Shown: in pieces, positions 57,241 through 64,000 of the stretch
Layout of the letters: every line of letters starts with the position of its first letter
How positions within the stretch are numbered: the stretch's first letter is position 1
Source of the DNA: Nonomuraea typhae
GTDB taxonomy: Bacteria > Actinomycetota > Actinomycetes > Streptosporangiales > Streptosporangiaceae
Length of the DNA: 64,000 nt
Reading direction: 5' to 3'
Assembly: GCF_009760925.1 (NCBI RefSeq)
Contig: NZ_VRLV01000005.1
Location: forward strand, 186,001 to 250,000
Made by a program: the position numbers and the translations under genes
Notes under the pieces: model-generated
Databases searched by the model: none
The model's input: the letters and a program-made list of their open reading frames with translations, nothing else
What the model was told of the DNA's origin: nothing

Positions 57241-57975
57241 TCAGGCGTCGCCGAGGCGGATGCAGGGGCCGTAGGTTTCCAGGAGGGCCGCGTTGTGGGT
57301 GTCGCCGCCCGGGGTGTTGGCCGAGCGGTAGACCGGGGGCGTGGCGCCGGCCTTCAGGTAGTGGCCGGTTACCTCGGCGACCAGGAGCTGGGCGGCCAGG
57401 ATGCCAGTGAGGTTGGAGATCGGGCCGATGGCGTCCCCGCCGGGGAGGGGCAGGGCGGCGTCGCCGTACGGGGCGCCGTTGTCGATCACGACGTGGGCGA
57501 GGTCGGCGAGGCGCGGGGCGGGCACGCGGGTGGTGTGGGCGCGGGAGGTGATCGCGATGACGTGGTGGCCGCGGTCCACGGCCAGGCGGGCCATCTCCAC
57601 GATGGCGGCGTTGCGGCCCGAGTTGGAGATGATGACGAAGACGTCCTCGGGGTGGATCGGGGCCAGGTCCCAGATGCGGGTGGCCAGGCCGGGGATGCGC
57701 TCGATCGTCGGGTCCAGGAGGTCGCTCACGGGGGTGTCGCCGTAGTAGGCGAGGTCGCGGATGCCCATCTGGTTGGCCGGGACCAGGCCGCCGGCCCTGC
57801 CGACGAGTTCCAGGGCGACCGAGCGGGAGTGGCCGGTGCCGTAAGCCTGGATCACGCCGCCCGCCCGCACCGCCTGGAAGATGAGGTGTCCGGCTTTTTC
57901 GATCGCTGTGCGTTCGTGGGTCAGGAGGCGGTCCACCGCGGCTCGGGCGATCTCGCCGTAGGCGTCCTGGTTCAC
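57241..57975 (-). CDS. SIS-domain sugar-phosphate isomerase/deaminase-like protein
   Basis: A 244-residue SIS-fold protein. The phosphosugar-binding Ser/Thr stretches are YGTGHSRSVALELVGRAGG near 45-63 and VIISNSGRNAAIVEMA near 108-123. It resembles family members acting on N-acetylmuramate or other amino-sugar phosphates. GTG start with GGAGG 5 nt upstream, overlapping the ceramidase-like stop (GTGA). It is last of five genes in the operon; the kinase upstream in the operon probably makes its phosphosugar substrate. Confidence 0.88.
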   Translation of the reverse strand: MNQDAYGEIARAAVDRLLTHERTAIEKAGHLIFQAVRAGGVIQAYGTGHSRSVALELVGRAGGLVPANQMGIRDLAYYGDTPVSDLLDPTIERIPGLATRIWDLAPIHPEDVFVIISNSGRNAAIVEMARLAVDRGHHVIAITSRAHTTRVPAPRLADLAHVVIDNGAPYGDAALPLPGGDAIGPISNLTGILAAQLLVAEVTGHYLKAGATPPVYRSANTPGGDTHNAALLETYGPCIRLGDA

Positions 57976-59141
57976 GTTTCCTCCAGCAGTTCTCGTACGG
58001 CCTCGCCCAGCAGTTCGCCGCTTCCCGGGGCCACGGCGGCGACCAGGACCTCGTACTCGGCTCGTGCGTAGTCCTCGGCGGTCGGCAGGTAGCCGGGGTA
58101 GCCGTTCACGTAGCCGAGTACCGCGGTGGGGCGGGTCTGTCCGGACAGGATGCGGGCGGCGATCGCTTGGAACGGCTCGCCGGGGAGCCCGGCCAGGCCC
58201 AGGTCGCCGATGCGGGCCACCTGGACGGTTGCCTCGATGTCGCCGGTCGGCGCCCTGCGGGCCCTGGCGCCCTCCAGGCGGCTGCGGGCCAGGCGGTCGT
58301 CGGCGGGGGCGGCGTGGGTGACGTGGGGCCTTAGGGGGGTGGAGGGGGGCAGGGTTCGGCGGGCGGATGCGCAGGTGATGCGGCCGTTGGTCCATGCGGG
58401 GGTGCCCGGGGCGGCCAGGAGGTCCAGGCAGCGGTCGGCGACCAGGGCGCCGAGGCGGTCCAGTTCGGCGGGGTCCTGGGCGCGCCGGGTGTGGCGGGTG
58501 CTGATGTCCCCGGCGGCACCGGTGGCGACCGTGACCCAGGCGGAGCCGAGCCGGGCGCTCAGCGCTCGGCGTACGGCGCCGGGGAGGTCGGCGCTGACCC
58601 GCAGGTTGCCTGGAGGCAGGACGGTGGGGTGGACGGGCAGGACCACGACCACCCCGGCCAGGGCGCCGGCGTCGCGGATGGCGATCACGTCCAGGGGGAC
58701 GGCCGGCGGGGCGTCCGGGCGGCTGCGGTCGGCGCCTACGTGGTGGAGGTCGCCGCGGTGGAGGGTGCCGCGGGCGGGGCGTTCGCCGTCCACAGCCCTG
58801 TGGACGGCGGTGCGGACGGCTTCGGCGATGCCCTTCAGCCAGGGTTCCGGGGTCCGGCCGCCGCCGGGGACGCAGCCGGTCTCCGGCCCGGCGTGGGTGT
58901 GGGTGGCGGCCAGCCACAGGTCGGCGTTCACCGCGCGCTGGGCGTGGGCGGCCAGGTCCTCGTTGACGCAGATCACGTCCGCGGTGGCGAGGGCGAAGCG
59001 GCGTTCGCCGTCGAACCAGGTCACGGCGCTGACCTGGAGAGGGTCGAGGACTCCCGCGGACGGTCCCGGGCGGTCGATGTAGCCGCCCATGGGGGTGCCG
59101 TCCGGGACGTGGAGGCCGGCGGTGCCGTACCCGACCTTCAT
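57972..59141 (-). CDS. Neutral/alkaline ceramidase-like hydrolase
   Basis: A 389-residue protein matching the N-terminal domain of neutral/alkaline ceramidases: VGYGTAGLHVPDGTPMGGY at the start, LAATHTHAGPETG (zinc His pair) near 78-90 and GAAGDIST near 205 at the position of the family's nucleophile loop. No signal peptide is present, so it acts in the cytoplasm. It is shorter than full ceramidases and lacks their C-terminal Ig-like domain. Between a sugar kinase and a SIS protein, an amide-bond hydrolase for N-acylated sugars is more plausible than ceramide cleavage. Confidence 0.8.
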   Translation of the reverse strand: MKVGYGTAGLHVPDGTPMGGYIDRPGPSAGVLDPLQVSAVTWFDGERRFALATADVICVNEDLAAHAQRAVNADLWLAATHTHAGPETGCVPGGGRTPEPWLKGIAEAVRTAVHRAVDGERPARGTLHRGDLHHVGADRSRPDAPPAVPLDVIAIRDAGALAGVVVVLPVHPTVLPPGNLRVSADLPGAVRRALSARLGSAWVTVATGAAGDISTRHTRRAQDPAELDRLGALVADRCLDLLAAPGTPAWTNGRITCASARRTLPPSTPLRPHVTHAAPADDRLARSRLEGARARRAPTGDIEATVQVARIGDLGLAGLPGEPFQAIAARILSGQTRPTAVLGYVNGYPGYLPTAEDYARAEYEVLVAAVAPGSGELLGEAVRELLEET

Positions 59142-60127
59142 GCCCGTGCCACCCGGGCCAGGGAGGCGTAGGGGCCGAGGTCCGGGGCGGCGGCTAGGCG
59201 GGCGGCGCCGGAGAGGCTGTCCCCGGGCGCCTGCTGGATGCGGGCCTGAGGGAGGCAGGACGCCACCGCCGCCTCGAAGGCGGTGCGCAGGCGGGAGTCG
59301 CGCAGCAGGCGGCCGGTCCAGGCCACGGGGACGTCGCCGGTGAAGTGGCGGGCGGCGGCGGTCACGGTGGCCGCCAGTTCCGTGGCCGCCGAGGTGACGA
59401 TCTCGCGGGCGGCCGGGTCGTGGGCGGCCAGGTCCAGGACGCGGGGGGCGAAGCGGGCGATCCGGGCTACGGCGTCGGGGGCCAGGTAGAGGCGTTCCGG
59501 CAGGGTGGCGAGGTCGCCGAAGACCTCCCGGGCTCGCGTGGTGAGGGGGCCGGGTTCGGCACGGCCGTCGAAGCCCCGGTAGGCGGCGTCCAGGCCGTGC
59601 CGTCCGATCCAGTGGCCGCCTCCGGCGTCGCCGCAGAGATAGCCCCAGCCGTCAACCTGCACCGGCGGGCCGCCGGGCGGGATGCCGAGGGCGATGGCAC
59701 CGGTTCCGGCGGCGAGCACGACTCCGGCACCCGATGGGCGGGTGCCGGACGGAGAGCTGTCTGAAGGGGAGGTGTCTGAAGGGGAGGTGTCTGAAGGGGA
59801 GGTGTGGTACGGGGAGGTGTCTGAAGGGGAGGTGCCGGACGGGAAGGCGCCCGCGTGGGAGGTGACGACGTCCGAGGTGAGGATCACGCGCCGGGCCGTC
59901 TTCAGCAGCCGTTCGATCAACGTGCCCGGGTCGTCCAGGACGGTGGTCAGGCCGAGGCAGATGGTGTCCACGCCCGAGGACGGGAGCTCCAGCCGGGACA
60001 GAACGGCGGAGACCGGCGAGCCCTCCGCGTACGACAGCCCGGCCGTCTCCCGAACCTCCAGCACCCGGCCCTCGGCGGCCAGTGCGAGCCGCAGGCCGGT
60101 CTGCCCGCCGTCGATCGCCACGTCCAT
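59138..60127 (-). CDS. BadF/BadG-family sugar kinase with a repeat insertion
   Basis: A 329-residue ASKHA ATPase resembling N-acetylglucosamine kinases. The phosphate-1 motif VAIDGGQTGLRLAL is at 3-16, phosphate-2 AAGTGAIALG near 140-149, GDAGGGHWIG near 165, and the adenosine region follows. A low-complexity insertion of about 40 residues at 90-130 ((T/S)SPSD repeats) separates the SDVVTSH segment from the phosphate-2 loop; it is encoded by a 15-bp tandem repeat. Ends overlap the ceramidase-like start (ATGA). It probably phosphorylates an amino sugar for the SIS protein. Confidence 0.88.
   Translation of the reverse strand: MDVAIDGGQTGLRLALAAEGRVLEVRETAGLSYAEGSPVSAVLSRLELPSSGVDTICLGLTTVLDDPGTLIERLLKTARRVILTSDVVTSHAGAFPSGTSPSDTSPYHTSPSDTSPSDTSPSDSSPSGTRPSGAGVVLAAGTGAIALGIPPGGPPVQVDGWGYLCGDAGGGHWIGRHGLDAAYRGFDGRAEPGPLTTRAREVFGDLATLPERLYLAPDAVARIARFAPRVLDLAAHDPAAREIVTSAATELAATVTAAARHFTGDVPVAWTGRLLRDSRLRTAFEAAVASCLPQARIQQAPGDSLSGAARLAAAPDLGPYASLARVARA
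59741..59860. repeat. 15-bp in-frame minisatellite, eight units
   Basis: Eight tandem 15-bp units lie inside the sugar-kinase gene. Units 3, 4 and 6 are identical (GGTGTCTGAAGGGGA), unit 2 differs by one base and the others by a few. Each unit encodes five residues of the SPSDT type, so gain or loss keeps the frame. Confidence 0.92.
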
Positions 60128-60142
60128 ACGACCTCACCTTAG

Positions 60143-61210
60143 TTACGGTCCAGTCCGAAATCTAGCCCTGCGGTACTCGGTGGGCGAGCAGCCCACATGC
60201 CTCCTGAACGCCCCGCGCAGCGCCTTGGCACTCGGATACCCGCTCCCCAGGGCGATCACGTCCACGGGCAGCGCCGAGGTCGTCAGCAGCCGCCGGGCGT
60301 GCGCCAGCCGCAACCCGGTCAGGTGACGCAGGAACGTCGTCCGCCGCTCCTCCGCGAACAGGTGCGCGATGTAGTACGGGCTCGCGCACACCGCCGCCGC
60401 CACGTCCGCCAGCCGCAGCCCGGGATTGGTGTAGTGCTCGGCCAGGTAGCGCTCGGCCAGCGTCAGGATGTCGCGGCGGGGCGCCGCCGGGATCAGCCTG
60501 CCCAGGATGTCCTTCAGCCAGATGTGCAGATAGGACCGCTCGTGGATGGCGCCCACGGTGACGAGGTCCGAGATCGGCAGCCGGGCGCCGGTCTCCACCC
60601 AGTCGGTCGAGCCGTCGGCCAGCCGTACCTGCCCCGCGACGTCCACCACGAACAGCAACTGCCCGATGAGCCAGTTGCGCAGGACCCCGGGGTCCGCGCC
60701 GGGTGCGCAGCGGTCCACCCAGCTCGCCAGCAGCCCGGCGGCCCCGTCGCGGTCGCCGGCCCGCACGCGGCGGGTGAGCTCCTGCTCGATGCGTACCGGC
60801 GGGGACGGCGGGTTGCCGGGCCGCGCGGGCAGGCGGATCACGCGGTCGCCGCCGAGGACGAGTTTGTAGTCGTTCGCCCGGCGGGCGGCCTGTTCCGCCT
60901 CGTGGGAACCGGTGCTGGGCGGGCCGATGCTGACGGTTGCGGTCCAGGCCGTTTCGCGGACGATCCGGGTCCGGACCTCCTCGGCGAGCGTCGTGGCGGC
61001 GGTCGTCAGCGTGTCGGGGTCGGCGCCGGTGAGCAGCACCAGCCACTCCTCCGGCGGCTCGGGGCGCCACGTGGCCCCCGCCCGCGTGGCCGCCGACGCC
61101 ACCGCCCGCGTCGCCCGCCGCAGATGGCCCGCCGCCCAGGGCTGCCCCTGGGTCCGCGCGGTGGCGACGTAGTCATCGATGTCCACGAGAGCGGCCACGG
61201 CATAGGTCAT
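60143..61210 (-). CDS. AraC-family regulator with a cyclase-like N-domain
   Basis: A 355-residue regulator. Residues 1-130 resemble a GGDEF/nucleotide-cyclase fold (VSIGPPSTGSHEAEQAARRA, VLGGDRVI) without a GGDEF motif. A helical linker follows, then two AraC HTHs at 245-350 (LRLADVAAAVCASPYYIAHLF, PVDVIALGSGYPSAKALRGAF). It lies 9 bp after the FAH gene and 15 bp before the kinase, so it is part of the operon it probably controls. Confidence 0.88.
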   Translation of the reverse strand: MTYAVAALVDIDDYVATARTQGQPWAAGHLRRATRAVASAATRAGATWRPEPPEEWLVLLTGADPDTLTTAATTLAEEVRTRIVRETAWTATVSIGPPSTGSHEAEQAARRANDYKLVLGGDRVIRLPARPGNPPSPPVRIEQELTRRVRAGDRDGAAGLLASWVDRCAPGADPGVLRNWLIGQLLFVVDVAGQVRLADGSTDWVETGARLPISDLVTVGAIHERSYLHIWLKDILGRLIPAAPRRDILTLAERYLAEHYTNPGLRLADVAAAVCASPYYIAHLFAEERRTTFLRHLTGLRLAHARRLLTTSALPVDVIALGSGYPSAKALRGAFRRHVGCSPTEYRRARFRTGP

Positions 61211-61219
61211 GCCCCTACT

Positions 61220-62062
61220 TTAGGCGGACCGAAATTTGACCGTATTCACGAGCGTGCCCACGCCCTGGACGGTGGCCCGCATGGTGTCGCCGTCCGCGAG
61301 CGGGGCGATGCCGGCCACGGTCCCGGTCGCGATCAGGTCGCCGGGCATCAGCGTCATGCCGTCCGACAGGTCCGCGATGAGCCGCGGGATGCCGAAGACC
61401 ATCTGCTTGGTGTTGGCCCGCTGCCGGACCTCGCCGTCCACCTCGAGCGTCAGATCCAGCGCCTGCGGCTCCGGCACCTCGTCCACTGTCGCCAGGTACG
61501 GCCCGGCCGGCGCGAACGTGTCGAAGCCCTTGGACTGGTCCCAGGGCACGTTCCTGGCGATGTTGGCCAGCTGGAGGTCGCGGGCGGTCATGTCGTTGAT
61601 CACCGTGTACCCGGCGACCGCCTCCCGCCAGCGATCCTCGGGCAGGTCCCGGGTGCGCCGGCCGATGACGACGGCCAGCTCCACCTCGTGCTCCAGGTGC
61701 CGGGTGCGGGCGGGTGCGATCACCGGCCGGTTGTGCCCGGTCAGCGCGGAGGGCGGCTTCAGGAACAGCACCGGCTCCGGCGGCACCTCCATCCCGCTCT
61801 CCTCGGCGTGCGCGACGTAGTTGAGCGCGAGGCAGCAGATCTTCGTGCACGTGGCCACCGGAGGCTCGAACAGCACTTCGGCCTCCTCCAGAACGGGCCG
61901 GCGCCGGGCGACCTCCTCGGTGAGGCGGTCGAGGCCGTGGGAGTCCAGGAGCGCGACGGGGTCGTCGGTGCCGAGGTCGGCGAGGCTGACCAGGGCGCCG
62001 TCGCGCCGGGCCACGAGTTCGACGGGGGCGGAGGGGCCGCGCCGGATGCGTCCAAGGAACAT
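61220..62062 (-). CDS. Fumarylacetoacetate hydrolase-family protein
   Basis: A 280-residue FAH-fold enzyme. The N-terminal small domain precedes LNYVAHAEESGMEVPPEPVL near 100-120. Metal ligands are in HEVELAVVIGR near 150 and the downstream Asp of VINDMTARDLQ. KGFDTFAPAGPYLAT and LMPGDLIATGTVAGI complete the signature. The family hydrolyses, decarboxylates or isomerises 2-oxo acids, including keto-deoxy sugar acids. It heads the five-gene operon, which suggests a late step in sugar-acid breakdown. ATG 62062 is chosen over longer frames that run into the divergent promoter. Confidence 0.9.
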   Translation of the reverse strand: MFLGRIRRGPSAPVELVARRDGALVSLADLGTDDPVALLDSHGLDRLTEEVARRRPVLEEAEVLFEPPVATCTKICCLALNYVAHAEESGMEVPPEPVLFLKPPSALTGHNRPVIAPARTRHLEHEVELAVVIGRRTRDLPEDRWREAVAGYTVINDMTARDLQLANIARNVPWDQSKGFDTFAPAGPYLATVDEVPEPQALDLTLEVDGEVRQRANTKQMVFGIPRLIADLSDGMTLMPGDLIATGTVAGIAPLADGDTMRATVQGVGTLVNTVKFRSA

Positions 62063-62147
62063 GCCGCCCACCCCATCAAGGCCACCACGCGCCCACAAGC
62101 ACCGAAATTTGCGGTGACGACCCACTTCTTGCCCTCTTGCTTGAGCT

Positions 62148-62161
62148 CGGCGGATCCGCCG
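62148..62161. promoter_or_regulatory. 14-bp perfect palindrome in the divergent promoter
   Basis: CGGCGGATCCGCCG lies between the FAH and aminotransferase starts, 16 bp before the latter. It could be a regulator site shared by both transcripts, although GC-rich palindromes of this length do occur by chance. Confidence 0.35.
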
Positions 62162-62177
62162 CCCTTTGATGGTCGGC

Positions 62178-63482
62178 ATGAGCCGCACCCTGGACGCCAG
62201 CCGCGACCTCTACGCCACCGCCCGGCGCTACATCGCCGGTGGAGTCTCCAGCGACGCCCGCCGTACCACCGGAGTGCCCCTCTACGTCGAGCGCGCCGCA
62301 GGCGCGCGTCTGTGGGACGTGGACGGCAACGAGTACGTCGACTACGTCCTCGGCCAGGGCCCCGCCGTGCTGGGCCACTGCCCGCCCGAGGTGGTCGAGG
62401 CGGTCAGCGCCCAGGTCGCCCGCGGCATCGTCTACTCCGCCCAGCACGCCGCCGAGGTACGCGTGGCCGAGCGGCTGTGCGCGATGGTCCCCTCGGCCGA
62501 ACGCGTGCGCTTCAACACCGTCGGCTCCGAGGCCGCGCACGCCGCCTGGCGCCTGGCCCGCGGCCACACGGGCCGTCCCAAGATCCTCAAGTTCGAGGGG
62601 CACTACCACGGCTGGCTGGACCCCGTCCTCTACAGCGTCCACCCCGCGCTGGACCTCGCCGGACCACACGCCGCGCCCGTCCCCGTCCCCGGTACGGCGG
62701 GCCAGCCGCCGGCCGGCGACCTGGTCATCGCCCCCTGGAACGACCCCGGCGCCCTGGCCCGGATCATGGACGAGCACGCCGGCCAGATCGCCGCGGTCGT
62801 CTGCGAGCCGGTGCTCTGCAACACCGGGGCCATCGAGCCGGAACCCGGCTACCTGGCGGCCGTCCGTGACCTGTGCGACCGCCACGGCAGCCTGCTGATC
62901 TTCGACGAGATCATCACCGGCTTCCGCCTGGCTCCCGGCGGCGCCCAGGAGTACCTGGGTGTCACCCCCGACCTGTCGGTGTTCGGCAAGGCGATGGCAG
63001 GCGGCATGCAGGTCTCCGCCCTGGCCGGGCGCGCGGCGGTCATGGACACGATCTCCGCGGGCAGGGTGGCCCACGCCGGCACGTTCAACTCCCAGCCCGT
63101 CGGCATCGCCGCCGCGGAGGCCACGCTGCGCATCCTGGACGAGCGCCGCGAGGAGGTGTACGGCACCCTGTTCGCCCGGGGCCGGGCCCTGATGGCGGGC
63201 ATCCGCGAGGAGGCGGCGAAGGCCGGAGTCCCGCTGCTGGTGGACGGCCCGGGCCCGGTCTTCCAGACCTACTTCACCGGCGCCACGGCGGTCAGGGACT
63301 ACCGCGACTTCGCCCGCACCGACCGCGCCCGGATGGCCCTCCTACACGCGGCGCTCCTCGAGCGGGGCGTCAACATGGTCCCCAGGGGCCTGTGGTTCCT
63401 GTCCACCGCCCACACCGCGGCCGACCTCGGCCGCACCCTCACCGCCTTCGGCGACGCGCTGCGGTCGCTTCCGCTCGGTTGA
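62178..63482 (+). CDS. HemL-like class III aminotransferase
   Basis: A 434-residue PLP enzyme related to glutamate-1-semialdehyde aminomutase: SRDLYATARRYIAGGVSS at the start, NTVGSEAAHAAWRLARG, KFEGHYHGWLD, FDEIITGFRL and the PLP-lysine motif SVFGKAMAGGM. Porphyrin genes are absent nearby, and the divergent FAH-kinase operon suggests a separate amino-sugar or amino-acid role. The start could be the ATG at 62169 or 62178; neither has a ribosome site. The 3' end overlaps the convergent EamA gene by 141 bp. Confidence 0.88.
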   Translation: MSRTLDASRDLYATARRYIAGGVSSDARRTTGVPLYVERAAGARLWDVDGNEYVDYVLGQGPAVLGHCPPEVVEAVSAQVARGIVYSAQHAAEVRVAERLCAMVPSAERVRFNTVGSEAAHAAWRLARGHTGRPKILKFEGHYHGWLDPVLYSVHPALDLAGPHAAPVPVPGTAGQPPAGDLVIAPWNDPGALARIMDEHAGQIAAVVCEPVLCNTGAIEPEPGYLAAVRDLCDRHGSLLIFDEIITGFRLAPGGAQEYLGVTPDLSVFGKAMAGGMQVSALAGRAAVMDTISAGRVAHAGTFNSQPVGIAAAEATLRILDERREEVYGTLFARGRALMAGIREEAAKAGVPLLVDGPGPVFQTYFTGATAVRDYRDFARTDRARMALLHAALLERGVNMVPRGLWFLSTAHTAADLGRTLTAFGDALRSLPLG

Positions 63483-64000
63483 GATGACCAGCGCCACGCC
63501 GACCAGGATGATCAGCCCGCCGATCATGATCTGCGACGTGATCGCCTCGCCCAGCACGAGCGCGCCCAGCGCCACCGCCACGGCGGGGTTGACGTAGGCG
63601 TAGGTGGCCACCAGCGAGATCGGCGCGTTGCCCAGCAGCCACGAGAACGCGGTGAACCCGACCAGCGAGCCGACCAGGATCAGGTAGGCCAGCGCCACCC
63701 ACGAACGCGGCGTGACCGCGGCCAGGTCCAGCCGCTCGCCCAGCCCGGTGCCGAGCAGCGCCAGCCCGATCCCGCCCACGAGCATCTCCACGGCCGCGGT
63801 GGCGAGCGCGTTGGCCGGCATGGCGATCCGCCCGGCGAGGAACGACCCGATCGCCCAGGAGACCGAGGCCAGCAGCACGATCACGATGCCGGTCGCGGAG
63901 GCGCCCTGGGCACCGGTCAGCGAGAGCGCCGCCACGCCGCCGAGCCCGACGAGCACGCCGGCGAGGGTGAGCGCCTTGGGCCGGTCGCGCACCAGGAACC
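63342..64000 (-). CDS. EamA/DMT-family transporter (5' end outside window)
   Basis: At least 216 residues of a drug/metabolite exporter. Six or more helices and the second EamA repeat are visible (SVSWAIGSFLAGRIA, SLVGFTAFSWLLGNAPISLVATYAYVNP, then LGEAIT). The N-terminal half lies beyond the window edge, so the apparent Met at 63992 is internal. After the last helix (VGVALVISTERKRPQ) a 40-residue Gly/Glu-rich tail is encoded antisense to the aminotransferase and is probably not conserved. Confidence 0.85.
   Translation of the reverse strand, partial: FLVRDRPKALTLAGVLVGLGGVAALSLTGAQGASATGIVIVLLASVSWAIGSFLAGRIAMPANALATAAVEMLVGGIGLALLGTGLGERLDLAAVTPRSWVALAYLILVGSLVGFTAFSWLLGNAPISLVATYAYVNPAVAVALGALVLGEAITSQIMIGGLIILVGVALVISTERKRPQRVAEGGEGAAEVGRGVGGGQEPQAPGDHVDAPLEERRV

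Noticed and set aside
29495..60148. Shared 13-mer ACCTTAGTTACGG at 29495 and 60136
   Set aside because: A 13-base match is expected many times by chance in a 64-kb window on two strands, and one copy spans a stop codon.
1..64000. CRISPR array, prophage, intact transposon or origin
   Set aside because: No regularly spaced direct repeats, transposase frame, terminal inverted repeats or DnaA-box cluster were seen; the only tandem repeats are the 15-, 17- and 20-bp arrays described.

Overview
The window is very GC-rich throughout (third codon positions almost all G or C), has many GTG starts, several leaderless-type promoters (TANNNT followed 6-7 nt later by ATG/GTG), dense TetR/MarR/LysR/XRE regulators and an IrtAB-type siderophore importer with an IdeR-like iron box. 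This points to an actinomycete. Protein style (NrtR-like regulator, DUF1206, DUF2867, DUF1761, WecB/WecC with GT4 enzymes) fits a Streptosporangiaceae-type genome such as Nonomuraea, but the genus is an inference from memory and was not searched. No rRNA, tRNA, CRISPR array or intact insertion sequence was seen.

Layout. 1-4909: lipoprotein, quinone-oxidoreductase/LysR pair, MarR-SDR-XRE regulator island. 4938-8682: operon of two tandem DUF1206 membrane proteins, a phospholipase D-like protein and a PAP2 phosphatase. 8675-17944: surface-polysaccharide cluster (two-domain glycosyltransferase, wecB, GT4, wecC, GT4, secreted DUF4434-like protein) that should make and use UDP-ManNAcA. 17955-24489: NrtR-like regulator, small membrane and hypothetical proteins, GNAT, TetR/DUF2867, MarR/MFS efflux, secreted NTF2-like protein. 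24530-30617: iron-regulated TetR-irtA-irtB operon divergent from an aminotransferase. 30618-31840: decayed stretch with gene remnants and one copy of a 64-bp repeat. 31803-34055: TetR with two strong operators, DUF1761, MFS. 34257-45697: a carbohydrate-utilisation locus of ten genes on two divergent arms (ABC importer, two paralogous secreted proteins, Gfo/Idh/MocA oxidoreductase, heparinase II/III-like protein, an amidohydrolase with a pseudoenzyme partner, a regulator). 45697-51864: repeat copy 2, small secreted protein, VOC, beta-propeller lipoprotein, methyltransferase, GlxA-type regulator/MFS, intrinsic terminator. 52186-53667: a cytochrome P450 directly preceded by a 26-codon ORF that looks like a RiPP precursor, with stacked regulatory motifs. 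53747-57219: PAF-acetylhydrolase-like lipoprotein, two-component system, decayed antitoxin. 57241-64000: five-gene amino-sugar-like operon (FAH, AraC, BadF-type kinase, ceramidase-like protein, SIS isomerase), a HemL-like aminotransferase and an EamA transporter running off the end.

The most interesting element is the peptide-P450 pair at 52240-53552. The candidate precursor carries a rare TTA codon, ends in a Trp-containing tail and stops 26 nt before the P450 start. The next most interesting are the carbohydrate locus with its catalytic/pseudo-amidohydrolase pair, the 15-bp in-frame minisatellite inside the sugar-kinase gene, and the DUF1206-PLD-PAP2 lipid operon.
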